NCBI RefSeq assembly: GCF_029852145.1
Contig: NC_079975.1
Span: 7,626,001 to 7,690,000, forward strand
DNA: 64,000 nucleotides
DNA from: Microplitis mediator
Taxonomy: Eukaryota; Arthropoda; Insecta; Hymenoptera; Braconidae
Direction: 5' to 3'
The notes beneath the pieces were generated by a model that saw nothing but the letters and a program-made list of their open reading frames with translations, ran no database searches and was not told where the DNA came from. Of this stretch, positions 50,801 to 61,700 are shown piece after piece; the stretch's first letter is position 1, and each line of letters begins with the position of its first letter. The position numbers and the translations under genes are program-made.

Positions 50801-53800
50801 TAATCTTGCGATTCCCAAATTTCCTGATAAAAAATAAAAGTTATTATTTCAACCCTCACACTTCCGGTAAGAAATTTTAAAATCATCAAGAAAAAAGTGT
50901 GATTGGTTTTTAGACAATATCTCTATAAATATTGAGTTTTATAAAAAATTGCGAAAATCCTTTTTTGTAGCATATAAAATTCTCTACAAAAAAGGTATCT
51001 TGTATTTTTTTTTTAAACTGAATAGCTATCGAGATATGTCGAGTTTAAATAAACTAGAGTCTTCTGGGCCACGTGACCTTTAAGATTTAAATAAAAAAAT
51101 TTTTACCTAGTGCTTGAGCTTCAATCCCAGAATCTACAAGTTCTCTAGCACGATCCAATTGTTCTTGATAGCATTTCAAAGCATGGGTGTATTGACCCAA
51201 AGCCATATGAACAGCTCCAAGATTACCGTGAGCTCGACATTCACCTCTAAGATCACTGGCTTCTTGACGTAATGTGAGCTCTTGTGTATGGAATCCCAGC
51301 GCTTTGTCAAAATTTCTTGTTGCGCGTTGAGCGACTCCAAGTGCCCCATAAGCAGCTGCTTCTAAACTACGATCGCCCGCTTGACGAGCCAAGTTTAACT
51401 GACGTTGATGCATTTTAATGGCTTCTTCAGTCTCACCAAGTCTCAAAAGACAATCGCCTATATTACCCAGAGCTCGAAATTTGCCTGACAGATGTTTCAT
51501 CATATGAGCTATTGCTAAATAATATTTTTGACATTCGAGCGCAGTGTCCAAGTTACCGAGCGCAAGATGAGCAAGACCTAGATTGCAATAAGCTCGTCCC
51601 ATACCAGACTTATCTTGCAAATCTTTAGCTAACGCTAGATCTTGATCATAATATCTCACTGCTTCGCGATGATTACCCAGACAATAGTGTGCGTAGCCCA
51701 GAAAATGACAGGCTTTAGCCTCACCTTCAACATCATGGAGCTCTTGGGAAAGCATAAGATAGTTTTCGTAAAAAGGTACCGCTTCTTCAAATCTACCGCG
51801 CGATGACAAGCAATTAGCTAAATTTAAAAGAGCGCATGCTTCGCCCGCAGCATCTTTTAATTCTCTTGCAATCACCAAGTGAGCTCTGTAGTGTCTCAGT
51901 GCAGTTTCATGACCTTGTACTGCTTGATAAGCAACTGCTAAATTTCCATGAGTACTAGCTTCTGAACTCCTGTCATTTACTTCTTTGCTGATCGTCAATT
52001 CCTGCTTGTGGTATTTGATAGCTTGTTCATAATAACCTAGAGCATTGTATGCATTGCCAATGTTTCCATAAGCTCGTCCCATTCCCGCCTTATCACCAAG
52101 GGATCGAGCTATTCCTAAATGTGCCTGATGCAATTTAAGTGCCGCGTCATGTTCACCTAAAAGCTGATAAACGATTCCTAAATTGGAACAAGCGCGACCT
52201 TCAGCAACTTTGTCTTTAGTAGTCAAAGCAACGTCCAATTGACGTTGGTGCCAAAGTTTTGCTTGAGCTAAATCACCAGCACATCGCGCTGCATGACCTA
52301 GTCCAGCATATGCTCTTGTTTCGATGGCTTTATCACCAAGTTCTTGGGCTATTTTTAATACATTTTCATGATAAGTCATAGCCTGGCCAAAATTACGACG
52401 ATAATGATGAGAAGATCCAAGATTACTGAAAGCACGTGCTTCTTCCACACGATCTCCAAGTCTTCTTGCTATCCTTAAATGCTGGGTATGACAATCAACA
52501 GCACTTTCAAATTCTCCCATCGCCAGATAAACAGCACCAACGTTGCCTATTTCTCTGGCTTCTTGAAGACGATCTCCCATCTGTTTAACCAATTGAACAC
52601 ATTGTTTGTGCGACGCAAGAGCATTTGGCAAATCACCGATTGCTGTGTAAACATGTCCGAGACTAGTCAAAGCTGATGCTGCTGCCTGCGCATCCTTACA
52701 CTTCATCGCCAGGACTAATTGATATCTATGAGCTGTAAGAGCTTCTTTGTACGTTCCTTTACTAAAATAAGCAGATCCTAAATTACCGTGGGCTCGGCAC
52801 TCGCCCTGTGTATCACCAAGAGATCTTGCTACCCCTAAAAAAAAATTACTGTTTATTAAACCTGTTATCAGGATGAAATAATTTTAGATATATAATTTTA
52901 GACAAACCTAAATCTTGTTGCATGTAATTTATTGCCTTGTCTAGTGAATTCAGCGCCCAGTAGGCACTAGACAATGCTGAGAAAACAGAGCCGCGTAGTT
53001 TTAAACTGCACGTTCCAATTGCTAAAGCAGCTTCTAGTACTCCAGCAGCAGCTTTGTACTGTCCAGCACCAAGAAGCTCTTGTCCGACAACCGAAATCAC
53101 GACGAATGGAGATTCATCGAGTTTCATTGCTCTTAACTGCTGAAATGTTGGCTCCAATGTTGAACGCAGTGGAGATTTCAATGAAGCCTCAACTAATCCC
53201 GATAGTAATTGAGAGTTCGATGGATCTCGAGCAAGACCAGTGGCAAAGGCCACGAGTGCTTCCCCATGACGGCCCAGACATTGCAGTGCAACTCCTTGAC
53301 GATAGTAAGCCTAAAAAAATTATTTTATGTGTAATAAGAATAAGTTGACAGTTTCTTGGATAGTGTAGGTGTTGTAATTAACGTTTATTCAATATTTTTG
53401 TAGAACGTTTCGTCTGTTTTCCGACTTTTCCAAGTACTCAATTATTAAACATTAATTTAAAAAATGAAATGAAATGGAAATTCAAAAAATTTATGTAGTT
53501 CGACTGCTTGAGGGGTAGTTCCGGAAAAGTTGGGGGTGGTCTAGGATTTTAAGCTGATATACCAACATCTATATGCGAAATATTTCAGAAATCTAGTCAT
53601 CCAGTAGAATTTAACTTTCAAATTTTTGTTTTTTATTGCGCGAAAAAAGTTCCGATCTTCAGGTACAAAATAACTTTGTAAAAACTTTTTATTGATTTTG
53701 AAGTTTTTATGATAATTATTAGTAATATCAGTAATAGTGTGTCGGAGAAAATGCTAGTAGACGACAGTGTCTTAATTGTTTTTTATGTTTAATAATTGAG

Positions 53801-55675
53801 TACTTGAAAAAGTCAGAAAACCGGCGAGACGTTGCACAAAAATTGTAAATAAATTTTAATTATAACACCTACACTAAAAAAAATTCAGAGTCCGCGATGT
53901 GAAAATGATTTGGTGTGAAAGTTACACGACGCAGGGTGTTAAATTTTTGGCTGTCGATTAAAACGATCACACCACCAACGGTGTAAATGTGACTTTGATA
54001 GACAAAATGAAAAACAAAATAATAAAAATAAGTTCTTCTGTGCGAGATAATGATGAAAAATTCTTTTATAGAAATGTCTATTCAAAGTTTTAATTTTTAA
54101 TTAAATATCAGATCAAACTTTATAAAAGTCGTACAAATATCATTGGCAAAGTTTATATATAAATACTGTTAGTATGTAATTAATAAACATTTGATTAATG
54201 AATACAATTTAACTTGTAATGAGTAATTTTTTCAATTAAAAATACTTGACATTATATTTTTTTATTGCTTCAGTTATTAATTGTACTTTTTTTTAATCAT
54301 TTTTAAAAAAAGTTAGTTGATAATTTTTAAAGTTAAAGTTAAATTAATTAATTTTAATATTAAAAACAGTTACTGGGTCATTTTTAACTACAGATCATAT
54401 GATCGGACAATGTATGAGTTTTGAGCTAATAACACCGAACGGTGTGAAAGATAACACTCACACCGTGTTAAAAGTACACCCCTTAATCTTTCACACCGTC
54501 AATTCACACCAAGGACACCGTGTCAAGTCCTCGGGGACCATTTTCACACCAAAAATTTTTTACAGTCCGCACGAAAAAGTATACATCCCGGCAAAATAGT
54601 ATATATCCGGCTTATATCTTCAGTATTGTCGTATGTATGCTATTTTGCCGGTATATATTCCCGGATATATATTTTTTCGTATGGGAGTACCATCCAAGAA
54701 ACCGTGAACTTATTCCTATTATGTATGAAAAATGTATATGAATCGTAATAATTTTATATAAGGTAAGAGACCCAGTGCCCGATCAGGCAACTAGTACTCG
54801 ATCACTCATGTATTTGTATATTTTTATTTACTAAATATAAATACACTAATTCATGGAGTGATCGAGTACTAGTTCCTTGATCGGGTACTAGGTCTTTTAC
54901 TTTACTTATTTAAAAATATCAACGATACCAGACATGCGTACATAAATATAAAGCTATGGAACTGCATCAACTTGTGGCTCGTGAATGTTATAATTTATAA
55001 TTAATAAAATTTATAAAAAAACTAGTCCCACCTTTGGCCATTGGGGAACAAGTTCCGTAGCACGTACGGCATCCTGTAGTGCTAATGCAAATAATCCCAT
55101 TTTAAGACGTGCCGCAGATCTATTTGAATATAAAACATGACTAAGTGGATCCAAAGCAAGTGCTTCAGTATATAACGTTGCTGCCAATGCGTAATCACCA
55201 TTTTGACAGGCTGTATTACTTTTACGAACAGTCTCTAGAAATAGAGCTCTTGATCCAGCAGCCAAGGCCGACGTACCTTCGGGCTCCACCTGTTTTTTAA
55301 AATAAATGTAAGTCAAAAATTTATACTATTGATCATTATATCTTTTTCATTGCTGATGAACTCGCAATGAAAGTGACAAAATGTCCAGCATTTATCAATA
55401 ATCATTCTAGTGTTTTTTTTCCTGCGATTTCAACGATACTTGAAATTATTGTTCTTACAATATAAAATTTTTCTATATAAATATAAATATCATATATTTA
55501 TATGTCAAAAATTTAATGCTACAAAACTTCAGACGATTTGTTTTTATATTTTTATTACTATCGTCTACAATTTTTCCAAGTTTTTTTTTTTTTTTTAATT
55601 ATTGCGGTAACATATTGACGTATAATTATTTAAATAGTAATTAAAATTTACCTCAGAGATATCCCGATGAGACAT
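41852..55675 (-). CDS. TTC28-like TPR and CHAT-domain protein
   Basis: Exons in transcript order: 55652-55675, 55032-55289, 52908-53310, 51107-52834, 49668-50823, 46956-47629, 45651-46519, 44272-44509, 43972-44190 and 41852-42504; every junction keeps phase and the sum is 2,073 residues (human TTC28 has about 2,480). Residues 20-1130 are TPRs: first three of the co-chaperone kind (ALAATLYTEALALDPLSHVL), then more than 20 with a 40-residue period of the GPSM/LGN kind (GNLGIVYQLLGEHDAALKLH). Residues about 1185-1600 match a CHAT (caspase-like) domain: ELHAWCLAPSRG, RLVVLSAGHCW, LIAMWPVPSTAGSILLRAFY, HPINWAGWLLLGGDARL. The C-terminal 370 residues are Ser/Pro-rich, ending RKAPPPPV. TTC28 is linked to midzone/midbody organisation in cytokinesis (family knowledge). 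The usual CHAT His and Cys residues look absent. Confidence 0.92.
42603..43750. repeat. 1.1 kb dispersed element, copy 2 (TTC28-like last intron)
   Basis: Both ends match those of 21047-22150, but the interior is unrelated. Here it holds a less AT-rich stretch (about 42890-43020) and GTGTTGAGTGTTCAGTG-like short repeats near 43115-43160. It lies in the intron before the last TTC28-like exon. No coding exon was recognised in it. Confidence 0.5.
44510..45650. other. AT-rich TTC28-like intron 7
   Basis: An intron of about 1.1 kb. I see no exon or clear inverted-ended element in it, only AT-rich sequence with short phrases that resemble other introns of this window. Confidence 0.4.
46705..46895. 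repeat. Dispersed repeat shared by two TTC28-like introns
   Basis: The block starting GTGCGATTGGTTTTTTAAAA, with TCTCTGTAAATATTGAGTTA and CTACAAAAAAGGTATCTTAT, recurs at about 50888-51045 in a neighbouring intron of the same gene and in the same orientation. Confidence 0.65.
47748..48658. repeat. Nested fold-backs in TTC28-like intron 5
   Basis: Outer inverted ends TTAAACAGGGTGGCCACAAA and TTTGTGGCCACCCTGTTAA, followed inward by repeats of TTCCCTGATATTTCCC, bracket a second fold-back at 48042-48514. In the inner one ATACACTGGTTACAAAAATT pairs with AATTTTTATAACTAGTGTAT. The inner arms are about 215 bases. Confidence 0.8.
49139..49360. repeat. Compound double-hairpin element, copy B
   Basis: It has the same layout as 27130-27350. 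The first hairpin pairs GGGAAGTAAA with TTTACTTCCC and CTCAGATCACATGT with ACATGTGATCTGAG, with tip CCGAGGC GAA GCCGAGG. The second pairs TTTTCTCCTCGACGG with CCGTCGAGGAGAAAA. The base pairs that differ from copy A differ on both sides of the stem. It lies in TTC28-like intron 5. Confidence 0.82.
50885..51050. repeat. Second copy of the TTC28-like intron repeat
   Basis: It matches 46705-46895 through GTGTGATTGGTTTTTAGACA, TCTCTATAAATATTGAGTTT and CTACAAAAAAGGTATCTTGT. It ends about 55 bases before the donor of the TPR-coding exon 51107-52834. Confidence 0.65.
53361..53876. repeat. 0.5 kb inverted-ended element carrying another repeat
   Basis: Ends TAGTGTAGGTGTTGTAATTA and TAATTATAACACCTACACTA are inverted over about 65 bases (continuing through GTTTCGTCTGTTTTCCGACT). 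The interior contains the third copy of the GGGGGTGG / ATATGCGAAAT block also seen at 8560 and 10630. It shares ACACTA with the next element at 53871. Confidence 0.8.
53871..54566. repeat. 0.7 kb MITE-like element with CACACCGT words
   Basis: Left end ACACTAAAAAAAATTCAGAG and right end AAAAATTTTTTACAGT are inverted, and GTGAAAATGATTTGGTGTGA near the left pairs with ACCATTTTCACACC near the right. The subterminal zones are rich in CACACCGT / ACGGTGTG words, as in elements with clustered transposase-binding sites. Confidence 0.65.
54571..54681. repeat. Short hairpin element
   Basis: ACGAAAAAGTATACATCCCG pairs imperfectly with CCGGATATATATTTTTTCGT over a 111-base unit next to the preceding element. 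Confidence 0.65.
54760..54904. repeat. 145-base near-perfect hairpin MITE
   Basis: TAAGGTAAGAGACCCAGTGC at the left pairs with its complement GTACTAGGTCTTTTACTTTA at the right, and inside it AACTAGTACTCGATCACTC pairs with GAGTGATCGAGTACTAGTT. Only a small loop is left unpaired. It lies in TTC28-like intron 2. Confidence 0.85.
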
Positions 55676-56400
55676 TGTTTAAAACGAGCCGGTTGCATCG
55701 TCTTGCATAAGCATTATCCAGATCCAAAGTGTACTCAGTTGGCCTTCGCGGCAGTATTCTCAAATATATATCACCCTCGTAAATTATAATAATAAATATA
55801 TTACAGTATGTAATAAATAAATATAATATATAACATTTAATATTGTAAATAAAGGTACGGATTATTTAAAATGAAATAAATATGGTTTAAAAATATATGA
55901 ATTATAAATTTAAATAGACTAAATTGGTTTACTTAATAAAAAGGGAGGGAGGAAAGCGTCTTAGGGGGGCACCCACTGCATTCCTCAGGTACAGCCATCT
56001 TGGAATGTGACCTCTGGTCCCATCGTTGGGACCAGCAGGAGTGGGGATTGGGCCTGGTGGCCCCACCACATGACCACAACATACGGTACCACTACAAGTC
56101 TACGGTAATCTGTCGGTATACAGTCACAGTCTTATTATCAACATCAGCATCAACGTATACCTTTTGTATACTGATGCATACTATGCTTGTATGGAATAGA
56201 ACGTTCATCTTCGTCTATAATAAATATGTACCAGTCGTTTCATCTGGATCATCAACCAGACAACAACCTCTATTTTATATTCTCACACTATAAACTAATT
56301 ACCTTTTATTTCACTCTATATATTGCTCTTTATTTTATGGTAATAAATCATAACAATGTTTGTATGGTTAAATGAAAAAATATATCAAGTGAAAGTACCT
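55676..56400. promoter_or_regulatory. Upstream region of the TTC28-like gene
   Basis: The stretch at about 55930-56160 is markedly less AT-rich than its surroundings and holds GTCCCATCGTTGGGACCAGC (a short inverted repeat) and GGCCTGGTGGCCCCACCAC. It sits just upstream of the start codon on the minus strand, so promoter or 5' UTR use is likely but not proven. No exon is readable. Confidence 0.35.
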
Positions 56401-56429
56401 ATGATATTTATTATGAAAAACTCAGCTCT

Positions 56430-57200
56430 ATCTCGGGAAAAAACTCAAATATGATCAGATAAAATTTATGATATGATCGGATATGAATTTATGATATGGT
56501 CATGTATAAATTTAAATATAATCATATTGAAATAAATATATGAATATATGGGAAGAAATACTCGGATATGACCAAATATGATCAGATATAAATTTATGGT
56601 ATGGTCATGTATGAATTTAAACATAATCATATTGAAATAAATATATGAATATATGGGAAGAAATACTTAAATATTACCAAGAATGATCAGATATGAATTT
56701 ATGATATGATCAGATATGAAATTATGACATCGTCAAATATGAATTTAAACAAGCATGTCGAAATAAATATATGAATACATGGGAAGAAATACTCGGATAT
56801 GATCAAATATGATCAGATATAGTTATGATATGGTCATGTATGAATTAAATCATAACTATATTGAAATAAAATAAATATAAGAATACATGGGAAGAAATAT
56901 TCGAATATGACCAAATATGATTAGATATGAATTTATGTTATGGTATTTATGAATTTAAACAAAATCATATTGAAATAAATGGGAAGAAATACTCGGATAT
57001 GACTAAATATGATCAGATATAAATTTATGATATGGTCATGTATCAATTTAAACATAATCATATCGAAATAAATATATGAATATATGGGAAGAAATACTCA
57101 AATATTACCAAGAATGATCAGATATGAATTTGTGATATGATCATATTGAAATAAATATATGACTGCATGGTAAGAAATACTCAGATATAATCCTATATAT
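56430..57200. repeat. Tandem satellite, about 105-base unit, about seven copies
   Basis: The phrase GGGAAGAAATACTC or a close variant recurs near 56549, 56653, 56781, 56888, 56980, 57085 and 57174, so the period is 86-128 bases, mostly about 105. Other unit phrases are GATCAGATATGAATTTATGA and ATCATATTGAAATAAATAT. Decayed copies (ATATGATCATATAT words) continue to about 57660. It lies between the TTC28-like and citrate carrier genes. Confidence 0.85.
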
Positions 57201-57660
57201 TCATGTATGACCAGATACACATCAAGTATGGATATATATGATCATGCATGATAATATCTGCAAATCTACCATCATATAGAAGTAATAACCCGGAGAAAAA
57301 TATTTAGAAGTAATTGTATATGATATCATATGTGATTAAACAAGATAATATCTTTGCATGAATTATTAAAAGTAACTTTTGACACAATGAAATTTCCCAG
57401 AGATAAATACTCAAATATGATCATATATGTTCTGTATCATCAGATATAATCATATCTGTCGATATATGAATACAACTGAGAAAAAATACAGAACATGGAC
57501 TATCTGATTATATATGAACAGGCATGATTATATCCAACCATTCATATATGACCATATATAATCACTTCTGTAAACAAAATTATAAATTATCATATATGAT
57601 TATACAAGATCAGATAAAGTCATTTTTGAACTTAAGATCTAAACATTCATATATGATGAT

Positions 57661-58763
57661 ACCTGAGTATTTTTTATCGGGCAACCAAGTAAAATTAAAA
57701 TATACTCGCATATTATTTATAAATATTAGGATTTATTCTTTAACTTGAAAATATAATGTGTAAATATAAAATAAAATTTATAGTAATTTGTATATTTTTT
57801 AAATTAACAGCATTGAAATAATTGTAATAACGATTTAGTGATATGGCAAATATAAATCTGTATATACATAATTATTTTTAAATCTATTGAAACATTTCAT
57901 AATATATTAGTATGTCGTAAAGATCGAAAATTAATATTTTAATTGAGATTGTCGATGACCTGACGATAGTAAGATTATTTTTAAAAATTTAAAAAGTTAT
58001 TGCAGTATTACTAAATAATTTATTGCTCCATAAACTCATTAAAATATTAATTTTAAATCTCCAATTGATTTATTAGTTTGGAATGATTTGCGGAATGTTT
58101 TTACTAGACGTTTCTTCTAATTAATTAAAAGTCCATCGTCTCAACAATTACTTTCTTACAATATGTTTACATTCCTTATGAATACTAATATGTGATGACA
58201 AAAGTTTATAACAAAGAGAAAAAATTATATGAATTTGTATTTTTTTTTCCTTAATAAATTAATTATAAAATAATTTTTTTTCTTTTATTTTAATTCGTAG
58301 TATCGTAGAAAAAAAATTAATTAACTTAGTAATAAAAATATTTTTGTATAAATCTCTTAAAAAATTTTTTTTCATGAACAAAAAGTTATTGCAAGATGAA
58401 CTTTGGTTCTATCTATAGATAGTATCATTAATATATTCCTAAATTTAAATATTTTTCACACATTTACATTATTTTCTTTATACTATCGCATACTGAAAAA
58501 AAAAATCTATACAACTCGATTATTAATTAAAGTTCAAGTTACCCCGGTTGCAAATAATAAAATTCAAGCTGACTATTTGTTTTATATAATATCTTACTCT
58601 GTAAATTATTTGTATAAAATCTTTGTCGCTACTATCAAAGATTTGGCAATAAATTATTTCAAAATATGTCGATGTTTTTGAGCTGTATTTTGACACGATT
58701 GTTCGTATAGGAGCACTTTGTATGTAAAGTATGTCATAAAAATATGAGATAAATATATTTAGT
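57661..58763. other. AT-rich spacer 3' of the citrate carrier
   Basis: No exon is seen. It should hold the 3' UTR of the citrate carrier gene on the minus strand near 58763. Confidence 0.4.
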
Positions 58764-61700
58764 TTACGGCCATACTTTGTTGAAGAGATCCATGAATGAA
58801 TCGTAAATCATGAATGTAATAGCAACATCCAGACACACTCTTCCTAATCGCGGTACAGTTCCTTTGTAAAATGCACCTGGGCCTTCTTTCTTCCACACTT
58901 GTACGGCGCAATCTAAACTTCCTTTGTATTTATAAGCTTCCAAACCCTGCGAAATAAATTTAAAAAATTTTTTAAATATATAGAAGCCAGTATTTCCGTG
59001 TGAGAAATTTTTTGAAAAAGCGCGGGCTATTCTAAACTTCAAAATGAGACACAATGACCTAGTTTTTTAAAATTTCTTGACTAGAAGACTCGATGCTACA
59101 CAGAAAAAAAGCATTTCTTGGTACAAGAAATATTTCGCATTATTTATTTACGCCAATCGGCACTATATATGAATAAGTTTCATAAAGAATAAAAAAGAGA
59201 AAAGAAAAATAAATAATTATACAAAATTTACACTTTGAGCGATGGATTGTAAGATAAATACTTAATAACAACAGATTGCACGTAAGGGGTTGATGGTTTG
59301 TTGTAATCCAGTAGCAGCTTTTTAACGATCGTACGAAAAGATTCGTAGGGACAACCGAATAAGTTCACGTCTGAACAAATCGCATTGACTGAATTGACTA
59401 TTCTGCTGATAGGCCCAGAACGGACATAGTTTTTTGAGGGTTTTTCGGTATTTAACAGCCGGCTATGTCGTAGGCCTGTTTTGGGACAGACAAATTCAAA
59501 GCATTCGAGTATTTCTGGTGAATCAATGTGACCGTTTATCACTTTATAAAAAAATGAAATGTTGTTAACTTGCTTTACTTTTGCTAGATAATTGATTCGG
59601 AGGTAATCATATACTGCGCTAGTGTCCAAATTATTAAATTATAAAATGAAAACAAAAATTTTATTACGACTAAAAAAAATTTCTTGCCCCAAAAAATTTT
59701 TTCTTGACCTAAGAAAATTTTTTATTCAATTCATGATGCAAAAAATTTCTCGAGACAAGTAAAAACTTTTTTGGAGCGAGTGAAACTTATTTGTGTCAAG
59801 AAATCATATTTTTCTGTGCATGAATTTATATTTTTAGACTCTTTTGTAAACTTTTTTTTTGACTTTCCATTAAAAGTGATAAATTTTATCATTTTTTTTC
59901 AGTACAAAATACGGTCAGAAAAAACTGATTTTTAACTATTTTTGAACCTTTTTTTTAATAGTATCAAGTCAATCATTGATGTTTCCATTGAATTTTCAAA
60001 AGTTTAAAAAACGTACAAAAAAAGTTCATCGTTGTGCCGCGTTTTGAAGTGTAGAATAGCCAACGCTCTTTTAACCCTTTTTCGCGGGTTATTTAAATTT
60101 TCATTTAAGAACCCGAGGGATCGCCCGACCCGCAATGTTTTTAAAAATATGTCATACAATAAATTTTGAATTTCAATTTATTCAATAACAACTAAATCAA
60201 CAAACTCAAAAATTTTTAATAAAACAAATATTAATAAACAATTTTTATTGATATTTTATCTAAAAATCGTTATCTTTTCCGCAAGATTATTAATTAATTC
60301 TGTGTTAAGACAAAAATATGTTATTAATATTCGAATATTTCTTTATAACTTTTAATTTTAGTCATAACATAATTATCAATAATGGTCCATTTGATGTTAT
60401 TATTTTTTTTAAATATCAACTGAGGTCATATCGGTCAAAATAGTCAGGTCTTACTAATCGATCTTTCGACTGTTATTTATGTTATTAATAATAAATATAT
60501 GACTCACGTGTGTGCACATTAAAAAATTGACCAATACTTTTTCTAAATTATATAAAAATTAATCTAAATTATATAACTTGATAAATTATTTTTTTATTAA
60601 AAAAAAAAATAGTCTTTGATTTATTTAAACGTCAGTCTAGTATTTGATGTTGTTATCAAAATATAAATTTTTAATTTTTAATACAAGACTTAAATTTATA
60701 GCCGACCCATGTGATGACCGAGACCCGAGTCTCTGCTTAAAAAAAATGCGTAAGTCCTTTGTATTGGTTTAAAATTTTAAAATAATTCAAAGATTTATTT
60801 TTTAAACTGGTCCGAGTCATCCCGCTCTCCTATTTTAAAATATAAAAATAACAATCGATTATTACCTGCATCCTTGTTTTCACAACGTCAATTGGAGTGT
60901 TTCCAAATACTGATGCGGCACCAGCGCAGGCTCCAAATAAACCAACAATCATTTTAGGCACCGGTTTATTATTGTCACCACCACGATACCAATCTTTCAT
61001 AGTTTCCATAACAAAAAATCTTATAGCCTGATTAGAACCCTGTTTCATTATTGTCGGTACAACACCTTGATATACTCCTTTCATACCTGGTAAATTATAT
61101 CTCAATTGGTTTATTAAAATCTATAAATAGACTCCGCACTCCAGTCGAGTATCTTACGTCAGAAATTTTATTTATATTTAGAAATTAAATATTTACTTTA
61201 ATGTGAAAATAAAATTTTCATTTTATTTTTAGTACCCAAGTAACACACTTGTGACTTTGTGACGTCTATAAGATGCAAATTTTGATGCTGTTTTTTGACT
61301 TATCGATAAGGCACAAAAATTTTCACAAATTAGAAATTTTTTACCGAAAAAATAAATGATTACAAGACTTGACATTACAAGTGATGTCTAAAAGTAAATT
61401 ACAAATAGTAATCAAATAAGTCATCATCTAAATAATTTTTTAATTAAAATGACTTTTTTAAGATGGAAAAAAGAAAGCGAATTTCTATGATCCTGAAGTT
61501 AGCAGACAATTAAAAAGTTTTGAATTTTTTTCAACAATGTAACTTAAAAAAAACCAAAAATATGCACACTCAGAAAATAAAAAAAACTATAGGTGCAATA
61601 TCCTGAAATATTTTTTTTAAATTTATCGTTTTTTTAAAAAAATTCAAAAATTATTAGACGTCGGCTAACTTCAGTATCGTAAATTTCTTACGACTTTTAG

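Noticed and set aside
56430..57200. CRISPR-like regular repeat
   Set aside because: Units of about 105 bases are similar along their whole length, with no unique spacers, in a eukaryotic window: a satellite.
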